From assembly GCF_045291395.1 (NCBI RefSeq), contig NZ_CP152342.1, positions 3,720,001 through 3,784,000 of the forward strand: DNA of 64,000 bases. Direction: 5' to 3'. The translations under genes and the position numbers were made by a program. The number at the start of each line of letters is the position of its first letter. Position 1 is the first letter of the stretch. Origin of the DNA: MR-S7 sp000400995 (GTDB lineage: Bacteria; Pseudomonadota; Gammaproteobacteria; Burkholderiales; Burkholderiaceae_C). Below, piece after piece: positions 54,872-63,308 of the stretch. The notes under the pieces are model-generated. The model was not told where the DNA came from. It saw only the letters and a program-made list of their open reading frames with translations, and made no database searches.

Positions 54872-56070
54872 ACGATCAATTCGCCACCACGCGCCACGAT
54901 GCGCCCGCCCGACACCACCAGCCTGCGCACGGGCCGCGCCACCACCGCGTGGGCCACGGCCTGCGCATCCACCAGCACCAGGTCGGCCCGGCAGCCGGGC
55001 GCCAGGCCGTAATCCGAGAAGCCGCAGGCCTGCGCGCCGGCCTGCGTCACGCAGCCGAGCGCCAGCGCGATCTCGTCGTCGCGGCGCAGGTTGTGGCGCA
55101 GGCCGATGAACATGGCGCGCTCCAGCATGTCGGGGCTGCCGTAGGGCGTCCAGGCGTCGCGGATGCCGTCGTTGCCGCCCGCTACCACCACGCCGGCCTC
55201 CAGGCACATCTTCAGCGGCGGCACGGGCCGCGACGGCGGCGCACTGGTGACCAGCGCCACGCCCAGGCGCGCCATGCGCTCCAGCAGCGCGCGGCCTTCG
55301 GCCTCGGGCACGTCGCCCAGGCAGAAGCCGTGGCTGACCGCCACCCGCCCCTGCAGGCCCAGCGCGGCGGTGCGCTCCAGGACCAGCCCGAGCGAGAACG
55401 CCCCCATGGCGCCCGGCTCGTGCAGGTGGATGTCCAGCGGCACTCCGCGCCGCTCGGAGATGGCGAACAGGGTGTCCAGCGAGCGCACCGGGTCGCCGTC
55501 GATGGCGCACGGGTCCAGCCCGCCCAGCACGTCGGCCCCGGCGGCCAGCGCCGCCTCCAGCAGCTCGGCCGTGCCGGGGCGGCCCAGCAGGCCGGACTGC
55601 GGAAACGCCACCACCTGGATGCGTTGCACCGCCTGCAGCGCGGCGCGCGTGCGCAGCACGCCCTCCACATGGCGCAGGCCGGCCTGCGTGTCTACGTCCA
55701 CGTGCGTGCGCACGCACGTGGCGCCGCGCGCCAGGAAGGCCCGGGCCAGCGCGAGCGACTGCGCGCCCGCGTCGTGCCCGCTGGCGGCGCGCCAGGCGCG
55801 CTCGTTGTCGATCTTGTCGGTGAGGCGCGGGCCAACCTCGTTGCGGTACCAGTCCATGCCCCACATCGTCTTGTCCAGGTGCGTGTGGCTCTCCACCAGG
55901 CCGGGCAGCAGCAGCGCGCCGCCGCCCTCCTCCACTGCGCAGCCCGCGGGTGCGGCCAGCGCGGGGCCGACGGCGGCGATGCAGCCCGCGCGCAAGAGCA
56001 CGTCGGCAGGCGCTCCGCCCAGGGGGCGGACGTTGCAGATCAACAGGTCGGACGGTGGCTGCATGGGCAT
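54868..56070 (-). CDS. Amidohydrolase, cytosine deaminase-like
   Basis: A 400-residue metal-dependent hydrolase with LLLPGLVESHTHLDKTMWGM (H-x-H-x-D-K as in CodA-type enzymes), TCVRTHVDVDTQAGLRHVEG, LDIHLHEPGAMGAFSL, VAVSHGFCLGDVPEAEG and VVAGGNDGIRDAWTPYGSPD (metal Asp). The HLDK variant and ND-x-x-RD block match the cytosine/creatinine deaminase branch (COG0402). It probably deaminates a cyclic amide or pyrimidine; the substrate is not known. It is divergent from cca, 23 bp between starts. Confidence 0.88.
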   Translation of the reverse strand: MPMQPPSDLLICNVRPLGGAPADVLLRAGCIAAVGPALAAPAGCAVEEGGGALLLPGLVESHTHLDKTMWGMDWYRNEVGPRLTDKIDNERAWRAASGHDAGAQSLALARAFLARGATCVRTHVDVDTQAGLRHVEGVLRTRAALQAVQRIQVVAFPQSGLLGRPGTAELLEAALAAGADVLGGLDPCAIDGDPVRSLDTLFAISERRGVPLDIHLHEPGAMGAFSLGLVLERTAALGLQGRVAVSHGFCLGDVPEAEGRALLERMARLGVALVTSAPPSRPVPPLKMCLEAGVVVAGGNDGIRDAWTPYGSPDMLERAMFIGLRHNLRRDDEIALALGCVTQAGAQACGFSDYGLAPGCRADLVLVDAQAVAHAVVARPVRRLVVSGGRIVARGGELIV

Positions 56071-56093
56071 GCGTTCTCTCTACACTTGGACGC

Positions 56094-57335
56094 ATGCAAA
56101 TCTACATGGTTGGCGGCGCCGTGCGCGACCGCCTGCTGGGCCGGCCCGTCCACGACCACGACTGGGTCGTCGTCGGCGCCACGCCCGAGCACATGGCCGC
56201 GCAGGGCTACCTGCCCGTGGGCCGCGACTTCCCCGTCTTCCTGCACCCCGAGACGCGCGAGGAATACGCGCTGGCGCGCACCGAACGCAAGAGCGGACGC
56301 GGCTACCGCGGCTTCGTGGTGCAGGCCTCGCCGGACGTGACGCTGGAGGAAGACCTGGCGCGACGCGACCTCACTATCAATGCGATAGCTGCTCCCGCTG
56401 ACTGGACGGGTGCTGGAGCCGTTTTTGATCCATACCACGGCACACGCGACCTGCAGGCGCGCGTGCTGCGCCACGTGACCGATGCCTTCCGCGAAGACCC
56501 GGTGCGCATCTTGCGCGTGGCGCGCTTCGCCGCGCGGTTCACCGATTTCACGGTGGCGCCCGAGACGCTGGCGCTGATGCGCGCGATGGTCGAAGCCGGC
56601 GAGGCCGACCACCTCGTGCCCGAGCGCGTGTGGCAGGAGCTGGCACGCGGCCTCATGGAGGACAAGCCCTCGCGCATGTTCGAGGTGCTGCGCGCGTGCG
56701 GCGCGCTTGCCGTGCTGCTGCCCGAGGTGGAGCGCCTGTGGGGCGTGCCGCAGCGCGCCGAATACCACCCCGAGGTGGATACCGGCGTGCACCTCATGAT
56801 GGTGCTGGACATGTCTGCGCGCCTGGCCGCGCCGCTGGCCGTGCGCTTCGCCTGCCTGACGCACGACCTTGGCAAGGGCACCACGCCGGCCGACGTGCTG
56901 CCGCGCCACATCGGCCACGAGCAGCGCAGCTCCAAGCTGCTCAAGGGCGTGGCCGAGCGCCTGCGCGTGCCCGTGGACTGCCGCGAGACGGCCGACGTGG
57001 TGGCCCGCGAGCACGGCAACATCCACCGCAGCGGCGACCTGGGCGCCGCCGCCTTGCTGCGATTGCTGGAGCGCTGCGACGCGCTGCGCAAGCCCGCGCG
57101 CTTCGCCGACGTGCTGCTGGCCTGCGAGTGCGACGCGCGCGGTCGGCTGGGTTTCGAGGAGGCGCCCTACCCGCCGCGCGGGCGGCTGGCGGCGGCGCTG
57201 CAGGCCGCGCTGGCCCTGCCCACGGCCGAGGTGGCCGCGCGCGCCGCTGCCGCGGGAGTGCGGGGGCCGCAGGTGGGCGAATGGATACGCCGCGCGCGCG
57301 AGGACGCCCTGGCGCAGTGGCTGCGCGGCGGCTGA
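56094..57335 (+). CDS. cca: Multifunctional CCA tRNA nucleotidyltransferase with HD domain
   Basis: This 413-residue class II nucleotidyltransferase starts at the ATG at 56094: MQIYMVGGAVRDRLLGRPVH, metal motif DHDWVVVGA, RRDLTINAIA, EDPVRILRVARFAARF, and the HD phosphohydrolase domain CLTHDLGKGTTPADVLPRH. It repairs or adds the 3' CCA of tRNA and has phosphatase activity. Directly after RRDLTINA there is an insertion, IAAPADWTGAGAVF, where relatives have a short acidic loop. The DNA (56383-56428) is a copy of the hairpin repeat. Confidence 0.94.
   Translation: MQIYMVGGAVRDRLLGRPVHDHDWVVVGATPEHMAAQGYLPVGRDFPVFLHPETREEYALARTERKSGRGYRGFVVQASPDVTLEEDLARRDLTINAIAAPADWTGAGAVFDPYHGTRDLQARVLRHVTDAFREDPVRILRVARFAARFTDFTVAPETLALMRAMVEAGEADHLVPERVWQELARGLMEDKPSRMFEVLRACGALAVLLPEVERLWGVPQRAEYHPEVDTGVHLMMVLDMSARLAAPLAVRFACLTHDLGKGTTPADVLPRHIGHEQRSSKLLKGVAERLRVPVDCRETADVVAREHGNIHRSGDLGAAALLRLLERCDALRKPARFADVLLACECDARGRLGFEEAPYPPRGRLAAALQAALALPTAEVAARAAAAGVRGPQVGEWIRRAREDALAQWLRGG
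56383..56428. repeat. Hairpin repeat (family A) copy inside cca
   Basis: GCGATAGCTGCTCCCGCTGA, CTGGACGGGTGCTGGAGCCG and TTTTTGAT match the reverse family consensus with substitutions that keep the frame open (no stop). It encodes IAAPADWTGAGAVF between two catalytic-domain motifs. Confidence 0.75.
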
Positions 57336-57336
57336 A

Positions 57337-57771
57337 TCAGGGAACTGAGCGCACCCAGCGCGCGATGTCGGCCGCGCCCATGGCGCCGGAGACGCGCGCC
57401 GCCTCCTTGCCGCCCTTGAAAAGGATCATGGTGGGAATGCTGCGGATACCGTAGCGCCCCGCGATCTGCGGCTGCGCTTCGGTGTCGAGCTTGGCCAGCC
57501 GCACCTGCGGCTCCAATTCGCGCGCGGCCTGGGCGAAGGCCGGGGCCATCTGCCGGCAGGGGCCGCACCAGGGGGCCCAGAAGTCCACCAGCACGGGCAC
57601 GTGGTTGCGGCCCACGTGTTTGTCGAAACTGGCGGCGTCCAACGCCAGCGGCTCGCCCGTGAACAGGGGCCGGTGGCACTGGCCGCAGTCGGGCGCGCTG
57701 CCGAGCTGCGCGGCCTGCACGCGGTTGGTGGTATGGCAATGGGGGCAGACGATGTGCAGTGCTTCGCTCAT
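57337..57771 (-). CDS. trxC: Thioredoxin 2 (zinc-containing)
   Basis: A 144-residue protein with an N-terminal zinc ribbon (IVCPHCHTTNRV ... DCGQCHRPLF, four Cys) and a thioredoxin domain with VDFWAPWCGPCRQMAPAFAQ (active site WCGPC) and cis-Pro in IRSIPTMILFKGG. This is the TrxC layout; it reduces disulfides in the cytosol and is often OxyR-induced. It converges on cca with one base between the stops. The ATG at 57771 is used instead of one seven codons upstream because the zinc ribbon begins near it. Confidence 0.95.
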   Translation of the reverse strand: MSEALHIVCPHCHTTNRVQAAQLGSAPDCGQCHRPLFTGEPLALDAASFDKHVGRNHVPVLVDFWAPWCGPCRQMAPAFAQAARELEPQVRLAKLDTEAQPQIAGRYGIRSIPTMILFKGGKEAARVSGAMGAADIARWVRSVP

Positions 57772-57871
57772 GCCGCCAGATGCGGCGCCCAAGGCCCTTT
57801 TTCAATACCGACGCTACCGCGCGCCCCCGGCCTACACCGGCCGCGTGCGATGGGGGGTATGGTGGCCTGCG

Positions 57872-58636
57872 ATGCATACCCCTCCGCTTTTGACGCCGCG
57901 GCACGCGCTGTTCCTGGACTTCGACGGCACACTCGCCGACCTTGCCGCACAACCCCACGCCATCCACGTGCTGCCCGAAGTGCCGCAAGGCCTGCAGGCG
58001 CTGCATGCCGCACTGCACGGCGCGCTGGCCATCGTCACCGGCCGCACCATGGCCGACATCGACCGCTACCTGTGCCCGCTGCGCCTGCCCGTGGCATGCG
58101 AGCACGGCGCGCAGTACCGTCTGGGCAACGGCCGCGCGGGCAGCCTGCCTGCGCCGCCGCTGGCGCCCCTGCTGGACGTGCTGCGCCCCCTGGTGGCGCA
58201 GCACCCCGACCTGCTGGTGGAAGTCAAGAGCGCCGGCGTCGCCCTGCACTACCGGCGCGCGCCGCACCTGCAGGCGCTGTGCCTGCAGGCCATGCACGAT
58301 GCACTGCACCAGGCCCCGGGCATGGAGCTGCTGCAAGGCAAGTGCGTGCTGGAGGCCAAGCCCGCCGGCCCGAGCAAGGGCCGCGCGATCGCGGACTTCA
58401 TGCGCCAGCCGCCGTTCGCCGGCCGCGTGCCGCTGTTCATCGGCGACGACGTGACGGACGAGGCCGGCTTCACCGCCGTGCAGGCCCTGGGCGGCGTAGG
58501 TATCAAGGTGGGCGACGGTCCCACGCAGGCGCAGGCGCGCCTGGGCTCGCCGGCCGAGGTGCGCGCCTGGTTGCGCCTGGCCGCGCAAGCGCTGGCGCAG
58601 CAGGCGCCGGCCCTGGCCGGGGAGTGCCATCCATGA
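57872..58636 (+). CDS. otsB: Trehalose-6-phosphate phosphatase
   Basis: This 254-residue HAD phosphatase has motif I ALFLDFDGTLADLAAQP, IVTGRTMADIDRYL, ACEHGAQYRLGN and motif III/IV PLFIGDDVTDEAGFTAVQAL. It dephosphorylates trehalose-6-phosphate. It starts the otsB-GH15-otsA operon; its TGA overlaps the GH15 start (ATGA). Control by osmotic stress is usual for the family, but no promoter was recognised. Confidence 0.95.
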   Translation: MHTPPLLTPRHALFLDFDGTLADLAAQPHAIHVLPEVPQGLQALHAALHGALAIVTGRTMADIDRYLCPLRLPVACEHGAQYRLGNGRAGSLPAPPLAPLLDVLRPLVAQHPDLLVEVKSAGVALHYRRAPHLQALCLQAMHDALHQAPGMELLQGKCVLEAKPAGPSKGRAIADFMRQPPFAGRVPLFIGDDVTDEAGFTAVQALGGVGIKVGDGPTQAQARLGSPAEVRAWLRLAAQALAQQAPALAGECHP

Positions 58637-60436
58637 GCAGTACGCAAGACACCGGCGCGCAGCACTCGCTCGCACTGGGCATGATCGGCAACTGCACCAT
58701 CAGCGCGCTGGTGGACCAGCGGGCCACCGTGGTCTGGTGCTGCCTGCCGCGCTTCGACGGCGATCCGGTGTTCAACGCGCTGCTGCACCCTGGCGAGGAG
58801 GGCAGCCGCTTCGCCATCGCGCTGGAGGACTTCGCCAGCAGCGAGCAGTGGTACGAGCCGAACACCGCCGTGCTGCGCACGCGCCTGACCGACACCCACG
58901 GCAACTGCCTGGAGGTGACCGACTTCGCGCCGCGCTTCTTCGCGCGCTCGCGCCTCTTCCGGCCGGTGATGCTGGTGCGCCGCATCCGCCCGGTGCGCGG
59001 CTCGCCGCGCATCCGCGTGCTGCTGAACGTGCGCTACGACTGGGGCGAGCGCGCCCGCCATCACGCGCGGCAGCAACCACGTGCGCTACGTAGGCCCCGC
59101 GCTCACGGTGCGCCTGAACACCGACGCGCCGGTGACCTACGTGCTCTCGGGCCAGCCCTTCGTGGTGGGCCGCGAGCACAGCTTCCTGCTGGGCGCCGAC
59201 GAGTCGCTGCCCACCGGCATCGCCGACACCGCGCGCCACTACGAGCAGGAGACCATCGCCTACTGGAAGCGCTGGACGCAGCGCCTGCACCTGCCGCTGG
59301 AGTGGCAGGACGCAGTGATCCGCGCGGCCGTCACGCTGAAGATGTCGCTGTTCGAGGACACGGGCGCCATCGTCGCCGCCATGACCACGAGCATCCCCGA
59401 GGCGGCGCACAGCGGCCGCAACTGGGACTACCGCTACTGCTGGCTGCGCGATGCGTTCTTCGTGGTGCGTGCGCTCAACAGCCTGTCCGAGATCGGCACC
59501 ATGGAGGACTACCTGCGCTGGCTCGGCAACGTGGTGGTGGAGGCGGGCAGCGGCCACATCCAGCCGCTCTACGGCATCGGGCTGGAGCGCGAGCTGCCCG
59601 AGAGCATCGTGGAACACCTGCCCGGCTACCGTGGCATGGGCCCGGTGCGCGTGGGCAACCAGGCGGCCGAGCACTTCCAGCACGACGTGTACGGCAACAT
59701 CGTGCTGGGCGCGGCCCAGGCCTTCCACGACCGGCGCCTGCTGCACCCGGCCGGGCCCGCCGAGTTCGAGCGGCTGGAACAGATCGGCCAGCTCGCCGTG
59801 CAGGTCTACGGCCAGCCCGACGCGGGCATGTGGGAGCTGCGCACGCGCGCGCGCATCCACACCTCGTCTGCCCTCATGAGCTGGGCCGCCTGCGACCGCC
59901 TGGCCAAGATCGCCGAGGCGCTGGCCCTGCCCGAGCGCGCCGCCCACTGGCACGGCCACGCGCGCCGCATGCGCGCCGAGATCCTGGAGCGCTCCTGGAA
60001 CCCTCAGCGCCGCGCGTTCGCCGAGAGCTTCGGCGGCAGCGAGCTGGACGCCAGCGTGCTGCTCATGGCCGAGGTCGGGCTGATCCACCCCACCGACCCG
60101 CGCTTCGTGGACACGCTGGACGCCATGGAGCGCTCGCTGTGCGACGGCCCCTACATGCGCCGCTACGAGGCGGCGGACGATTTCGGCAAGCCCGAAACCT
60201 CGTTCAACATCTGCACCTTCTGGCGCATCGACGCGCTGGCCCGCACCGGCCGGCGCGAGCAGGCGCGCGAGATCTTCGAGGCCATGCTGGCCGTGCGCAA
60301 CCCGCTGGGCCTGCTGTCGGAAGACACGCACGCCACCACCGGCGAGATGTGGGGCAACTTCCCGCAGACGTATTCGATGGTGGGCATCATCAACGCCGCC
60401 ATGCGCCTGTCGGCCCCCTGGGACAGCGTGATCTGA
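58633..60436 (+). CDS. Glycoside hydrolase family 15 (trehalase/glucoamylase-like), frameshifted at a GC repeat
   Basis: From the ATG at 58633 the first frame reads SLALGMIGNCTISALVDQRA, WCCLPRFDGDPVFNALL and the GH15 beta-domain, then breaks near 59048-59056. The second frame continues with SGRNWDYRYCWLRDAFFVVR (GH15 active-site RYCWLRD), catalytic Glu candidates in SGHIQPLYGIG and THATTGEMWGNFPQTYS. Restoring one missing GC pair gives DWGERAPAITRGSNHVRYVG, a normal family sequence, and about 601 residues. The protein lies between otsB and otsA, stops overlapping by 4 and 3 bp, so a trehalose- or maltose-related role is likely. Actinobacterial relatives are trehalases. Confidence 0.87.
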
Positions 60437-61818
60437 TGGGCCGCCTCGTCGTCGTCTCCAACCGCCTGGCCGACCCGCGCAAGCCCGCCGCCGGCGGCCT
60501 GGCCGTGGCGCTGGGCGACACGCTCAGCCGCACCGGCGGGCTGTGGTTCGGCTGGAGCGGCACCGTCGCTGCGCACGGCACGCCCGGCGAAGGCGAGCTG
60601 CAGACCCGCCAGGCCGGCCGCGTCACGCTGGCCAGCGTCAACCTCTGCGCCGAAGACCATGCCGCCTACTACCACGGCTACGCCAACAGCGTGCTGTGGC
60701 CCGTGTTCCACTACCGGCTCGACCTGGCCGACTTCTCCTCCGGCTACCTGGACGGCTACCGCCGCGTGAACCGCATGTTCGCGCACAAGCTGCTGCCGCT
60801 GCTGCGCGAGGACGACGTGATCTGGGTGCACGACTACCACCTGATCCCGCTGGCCGCCGAGCTGCGCGCGCTGGGCTGCCGCCAGCGCATCGGCTTCTTC
60901 CTGCACATTCCCGTGCCGCCGCCGCTGGTGCTGGCCGCGCTGCCGCAGCACGAGTGGCTGATGCGCTCGTTCTTCGCCTACGACCTCGTGGGCCTGCAAA
61001 GCGAGGCCGACGTGGCCCACTTCACGCGCTACATGACCGTGGAGGCCGGCGCGCAGGACCTGGGCGCCCAGCGCCTGCGCGCGTTCAACGCCACGGTGCG
61101 CGTGGCGGCGTTCCCCATCGGCATCGACGTGGAGGAATTCCATCGCCTGGGGCGCGCCCCCGACGCCATGCAGACCTATGAGGAAATGCGCGCCGAATAC
61201 TCGCGCCGCCAGCTGCTGCTGGGCATCGACCGGCTGGACTATTCCAAGGGCATCCCGCACCGCGTGCGGGCCTTCCGCCAGCTGCTGGAGCGCTACCCCG
61301 AGAACGCCCACAGCGCCACGCTGGTGATGATCGCCTCGCCCAGCCGTGACGACGTGAACGCCTACGCCGACCTGCGCCAGGAGCTGGAAGGCCTGTGCGG
61401 CGCCATCAACGGCGACTTCGGCGACCTGGACTGGATGCCGCTGCGCTACATCCACCGCACCGTGGCGCGCAAGCGCGTGCCCGGCCTGTGCCGCGCGTCG
61501 CGCGTGGGGCTGGTCACGCCGCTGCGCGACGGCATGAACCTGGTGGCCAAGGAATACGTGGTCTCGCAAAACCCCGAAGACCCCGGCGTGCTCGTGCTCT
61601 CGCGCTTCGCCGGCGCGGCCGAGCAGCTGCGCGACGCGCTGCTGGTCAACCCCTACGACACGCAGGGCATGGCCGAAGCCATCCAGACCGCGCTGCGCAT
61701 GCCCTTAGCGGAGCGGCAGGCGCGGCACCAGCGGCTGATGGCGTGCATCAGCGAGCACGACGTGCACTGGTGGCGGCGCAACTTCCTGCGCGCGCTGGAA
61801 GGGGAAGAACAGGAATAG
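60436..61818 (+). CDS. otsA: Trehalose-6-phosphate synthase
   Basis: A 460-residue GT20 enzyme with RLVVVSNRLADPRKPAAGGL, WVHDYHLIPLAAELR, GFFLHIPVPPP, LLGIDRLDYSKGIPHRVRAF (donor site R-x4-K) and VTPLRDGMNLVAKEYVV. It joins UDP-glucose and glucose-6-phosphate. Its ATG overlaps the GH15 stop (TGATG). A hairpin repeat begins immediately after the stop codon. Confidence 0.96.
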   Translation: MGRLVVVSNRLADPRKPAAGGLAVALGDTLSRTGGLWFGWSGTVAAHGTPGEGELQTRQAGRVTLASVNLCAEDHAAYYHGYANSVLWPVFHYRLDLADFSSGYLDGYRRVNRMFAHKLLPLLREDDVIWVHDYHLIPLAAELRALGCRQRIGFFLHIPVPPPLVLAALPQHEWLMRSFFAYDLVGLQSEADVAHFTRYMTVEAGAQDLGAQRLRAFNATVRVAAFPIGIDVEEFHRLGRAPDAMQTYEEMRAEYSRRQLLLGIDRLDYSKGIPHRVRAFRQLLERYPENAHSATLVMIASPSRDDVNAYADLRQELEGLCGAINGDFGDLDWMPLRYIHRTVARKRVPGLCRASRVGLVTPLRDGMNLVAKEYVVSQNPEDPGVLVLSRFAGAAEQLRDALLVNPYDTQGMAEAIQTALRMPLAERQARHQRLMACISEHDVHWWRRNFLRALEGEEQE

Positions 61819-61873
61819 AAGCCAAATCGGCCTCCAGCGCTTATCCAGCAAGCGCGAGCAGCTATTCTTTTTG
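61819..61873. repeat. Hairpin repeat (family A) between convergent otsA and ROK kinase genes
   Basis: AAGCCAAATCGGCCTCCAGC, GCTTATCCAGCAAGCGCGAG and CAGCTATTCTTTTTG are near-consensus, with a T run on the plus strand. It directly follows the otsA stop, and the TAG at 61862-61864 within it is the stop of the ROK gene. It probably terminates transcription in both directions. Confidence 0.85.
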
Positions 61874-62848
61874 AATATCCGCACCGAGCAGCGCCAGCGC
61901 CGCGTAATCGCCCACGCGGTCGCCCAGCCCTGCGCGCACCAGTTCCACGCCCTCGGTCAGCGCGGGAAAGTAGCGCGCCAGCTCCTGGCGCAGCAGCGGC
62001 AGCAGCAGCGCCTCGTGGTGCAGGAACACCGCTCCGCCCAGGCTGATGCGCCGCAGGTCGAGCGTGGCCACCAGGTTGTAGAGCAACCTCCCCATGAGCA
62101 CGCACAGCCCCCGCACTTCATGGAGGGCCGCCGCATCCCCCGCGCCCGCCGCCCGCAGCAGCGCCGGCGCATCCACGCCCAGCCGGCGCGGGAGCGCGTT
62201 GCCCGCGACCAGCGACTCCACGTCGCCCCGGTTGCCGCAGCCGCACACCGCGGGCTCGCCCGCCACGTCGCCCACGAAGGAATGCCCCGCATGCCCCGCG
62301 TTGCCGTTCTTGCCCTGCAGCACGCGCCCGTCCACGCACAGGCCCACGCCGATGCCGGTGCTCCAGGTCACGTAGGCGCAGTCGGTCGCGCCGCGCAACG
62401 CGCCCCAGCGACGCTCGGCCTGCAGCGCGGCCACGGCGTCGTTGGCGATGTGCACGTGCGCGCCCAGCGCCTGCGCGAGCGGCGCCTGCAGCGGCACGCG
62501 CGTCCAGTCGTTGTCCAGGCCGCGCGCCGCGCCGGCCAGGCCGCCGCAGATGTTGGGGTTGCTGACCTCCACCCTGCCGTCCACGCGCACGAACGGCCCA
62601 CACGATGCAACACCCACCGCCGCCACGTCGCCGCGCCCCAGGCCGCGTTCAGCGCAGGCCGCGTCCAGCAGGCGCAGCACCTGGCGCGCGAGCGCGTCGG
62701 GCGCGCCGGTCTTCACCGTGGGCTCGGCAAGGCGCGCGAGCAGCATCGGGGGAGCATCTGCATCGGAGAAGGCGGCCAGGCACACGGCGACCTTGGTGCC
62801 GCCGATGTCCACGCCGGCCAGCACATGGGAATCGGGAAGCTGCGACAT
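61862..62848 (-). CDS. ROK-family sugar kinase
   Basis: This 328-residue protein has the ATP-binding start VLAGVDIGGTKVAVCLAAFS, ROK catalytic block HIANDAVAALQAERRWG (Asp), GHAGHSFVGDVAGEPAVCGC with the ROK zinc motif C-G-C-G-N-R-G-D, and ESLVAGNALPRRL. It likely phosphorylates a hexose (glucokinase-like or N-acyl sugar); the substrate cannot be told from sequence. There is no DNA-binding domain, so it is a kinase, not a repressor. The last residues and the stop are contributed by the hairpin repeat. Confidence 0.9.
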   Translation of the reverse strand: MSQLPDSHVLAGVDIGGTKVAVCLAAFSDADAPPMLLARLAEPTVKTGAPDALARQVLRLLDAACAERGLGRGDVAAVGVASCGPFVRVDGRVEVSNPNICGGLAGAARGLDNDWTRVPLQAPLAQALGAHVHIANDAVAALQAERRWGALRGATDCAYVTWSTGIGVGLCVDGRVLQGKNGNAGHAGHSFVGDVAGEPAVCGCGNRGDVESLVAGNALPRRLGVDAPALLRAAGAGDAAALHEVRGLCVLMGRLLYNLVATLDLRRISLGGAVFLHHEALLLPLLRQELARYFPALTEGVELVRAGLGDRVGDYAALALLGADIQKE

Positions 62849-62899
62849 GCGCCCATCATCGCGCACGGCCCGTGCGGGCGGTGCAGGACAAGGGCTTTT

Positions 62900-62950
62900 C
62901 AAAAAAAAGAATAGCTGCTTGTGCTTGCCTCATAAGCGCTGGAGGCCCCA
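62900..62950. repeat. Hairpin repeat (family A) upstream of the ROK gene
   Basis: AAAAAAAAGAATAGCTGCTT, GTGCTTGCCTCATAAGCGCT and GGAGGCCCC are the reverse-orientation form of the copy at 61819-61873, so the ROK gene is flanked by inverted copies about 1.1 kb apart. On the minus strand, after the small membrane-protein gene, it ends in a T run and could act as its terminator. Confidence 0.75.
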
Positions 62951-62975
62951 AGGACCACAAGCCTGCGGCGGTGCG

Positions 62976-63308
62976 TCAGAACCGGAACCACAGGATCACC
63001 CCCGCAGTCAGCAGGCAGGCGAGCGCGTTGGCGATGCACACCCCTATCGCCTTGTCGATGCGATGGCCGTTGTGCTCATACATCCACGCAGCCATGGTCG
63101 CGTTGGCGCCCACCCAGATCAGCCAGGTCCACAGCGAATGCTGGCGCGAGTCGCGCATCAGCACGATGGCCCACACCGTGGGCGCGTAAGCCGCCAGTCG
63201 CGCGGCCGTCAGCAGCATGAAGGCCCATGTCAGCGCGCGCAGGTACGCCGACCGCCAGGTGCGGGGCGGTGCGGCCGAGCTCAGCATGTCGGCAGGGGGA
63301 GAGGTCAT
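62976..63308 (-). CDS. Small multi-span membrane protein (PQ-loop-like?) coupled to the IPTL-CTERM gene
   Basis: A 110-residue protein with three or four hydrophobic helices: ALTWAFMLLTAARLAAYAPT, LWTWLIWVGANATMAAW and AIGVCIANALACLLTAGVIL. YAPTVWAIVLMRDSRQHSLW with a following Trp-rich helix is reminiscent of PQ-loop/SemiSWEET half-transporters, a weak resemblance. Its ATG at 63308 overlaps the stop of the IPTL-CTERM gene by 3 bp, so the two are cotranslated. A function in processing or anchoring that protein is possible but unproven. Confidence 0.65.
   Translation of the reverse strand: MTSPPADMLSSAAPPRTWRSAYLRALTWAFMLLTAARLAAYAPTVWAIVLMRDSRQHSLWTWLIWVGANATMAAWMYEHNGHRIDKAIGVCIANALACLLTAGVILWFRF

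Noticed and set aside
57601..61818. A continuous 1405-codon plus-strand frame over otsB, GH15 and otsA
   Set aside because: Only the otsA part and the first part of GH15 are real in this frame; the rest is low-complexity shadow of otsB and GH15.
61873..62900. Composite transposon formed by inverted repeats flanking the ROK gene
   Set aside because: The repeats are short, very common in the window and lack target duplications, so mobilisation of the gene is not supported.
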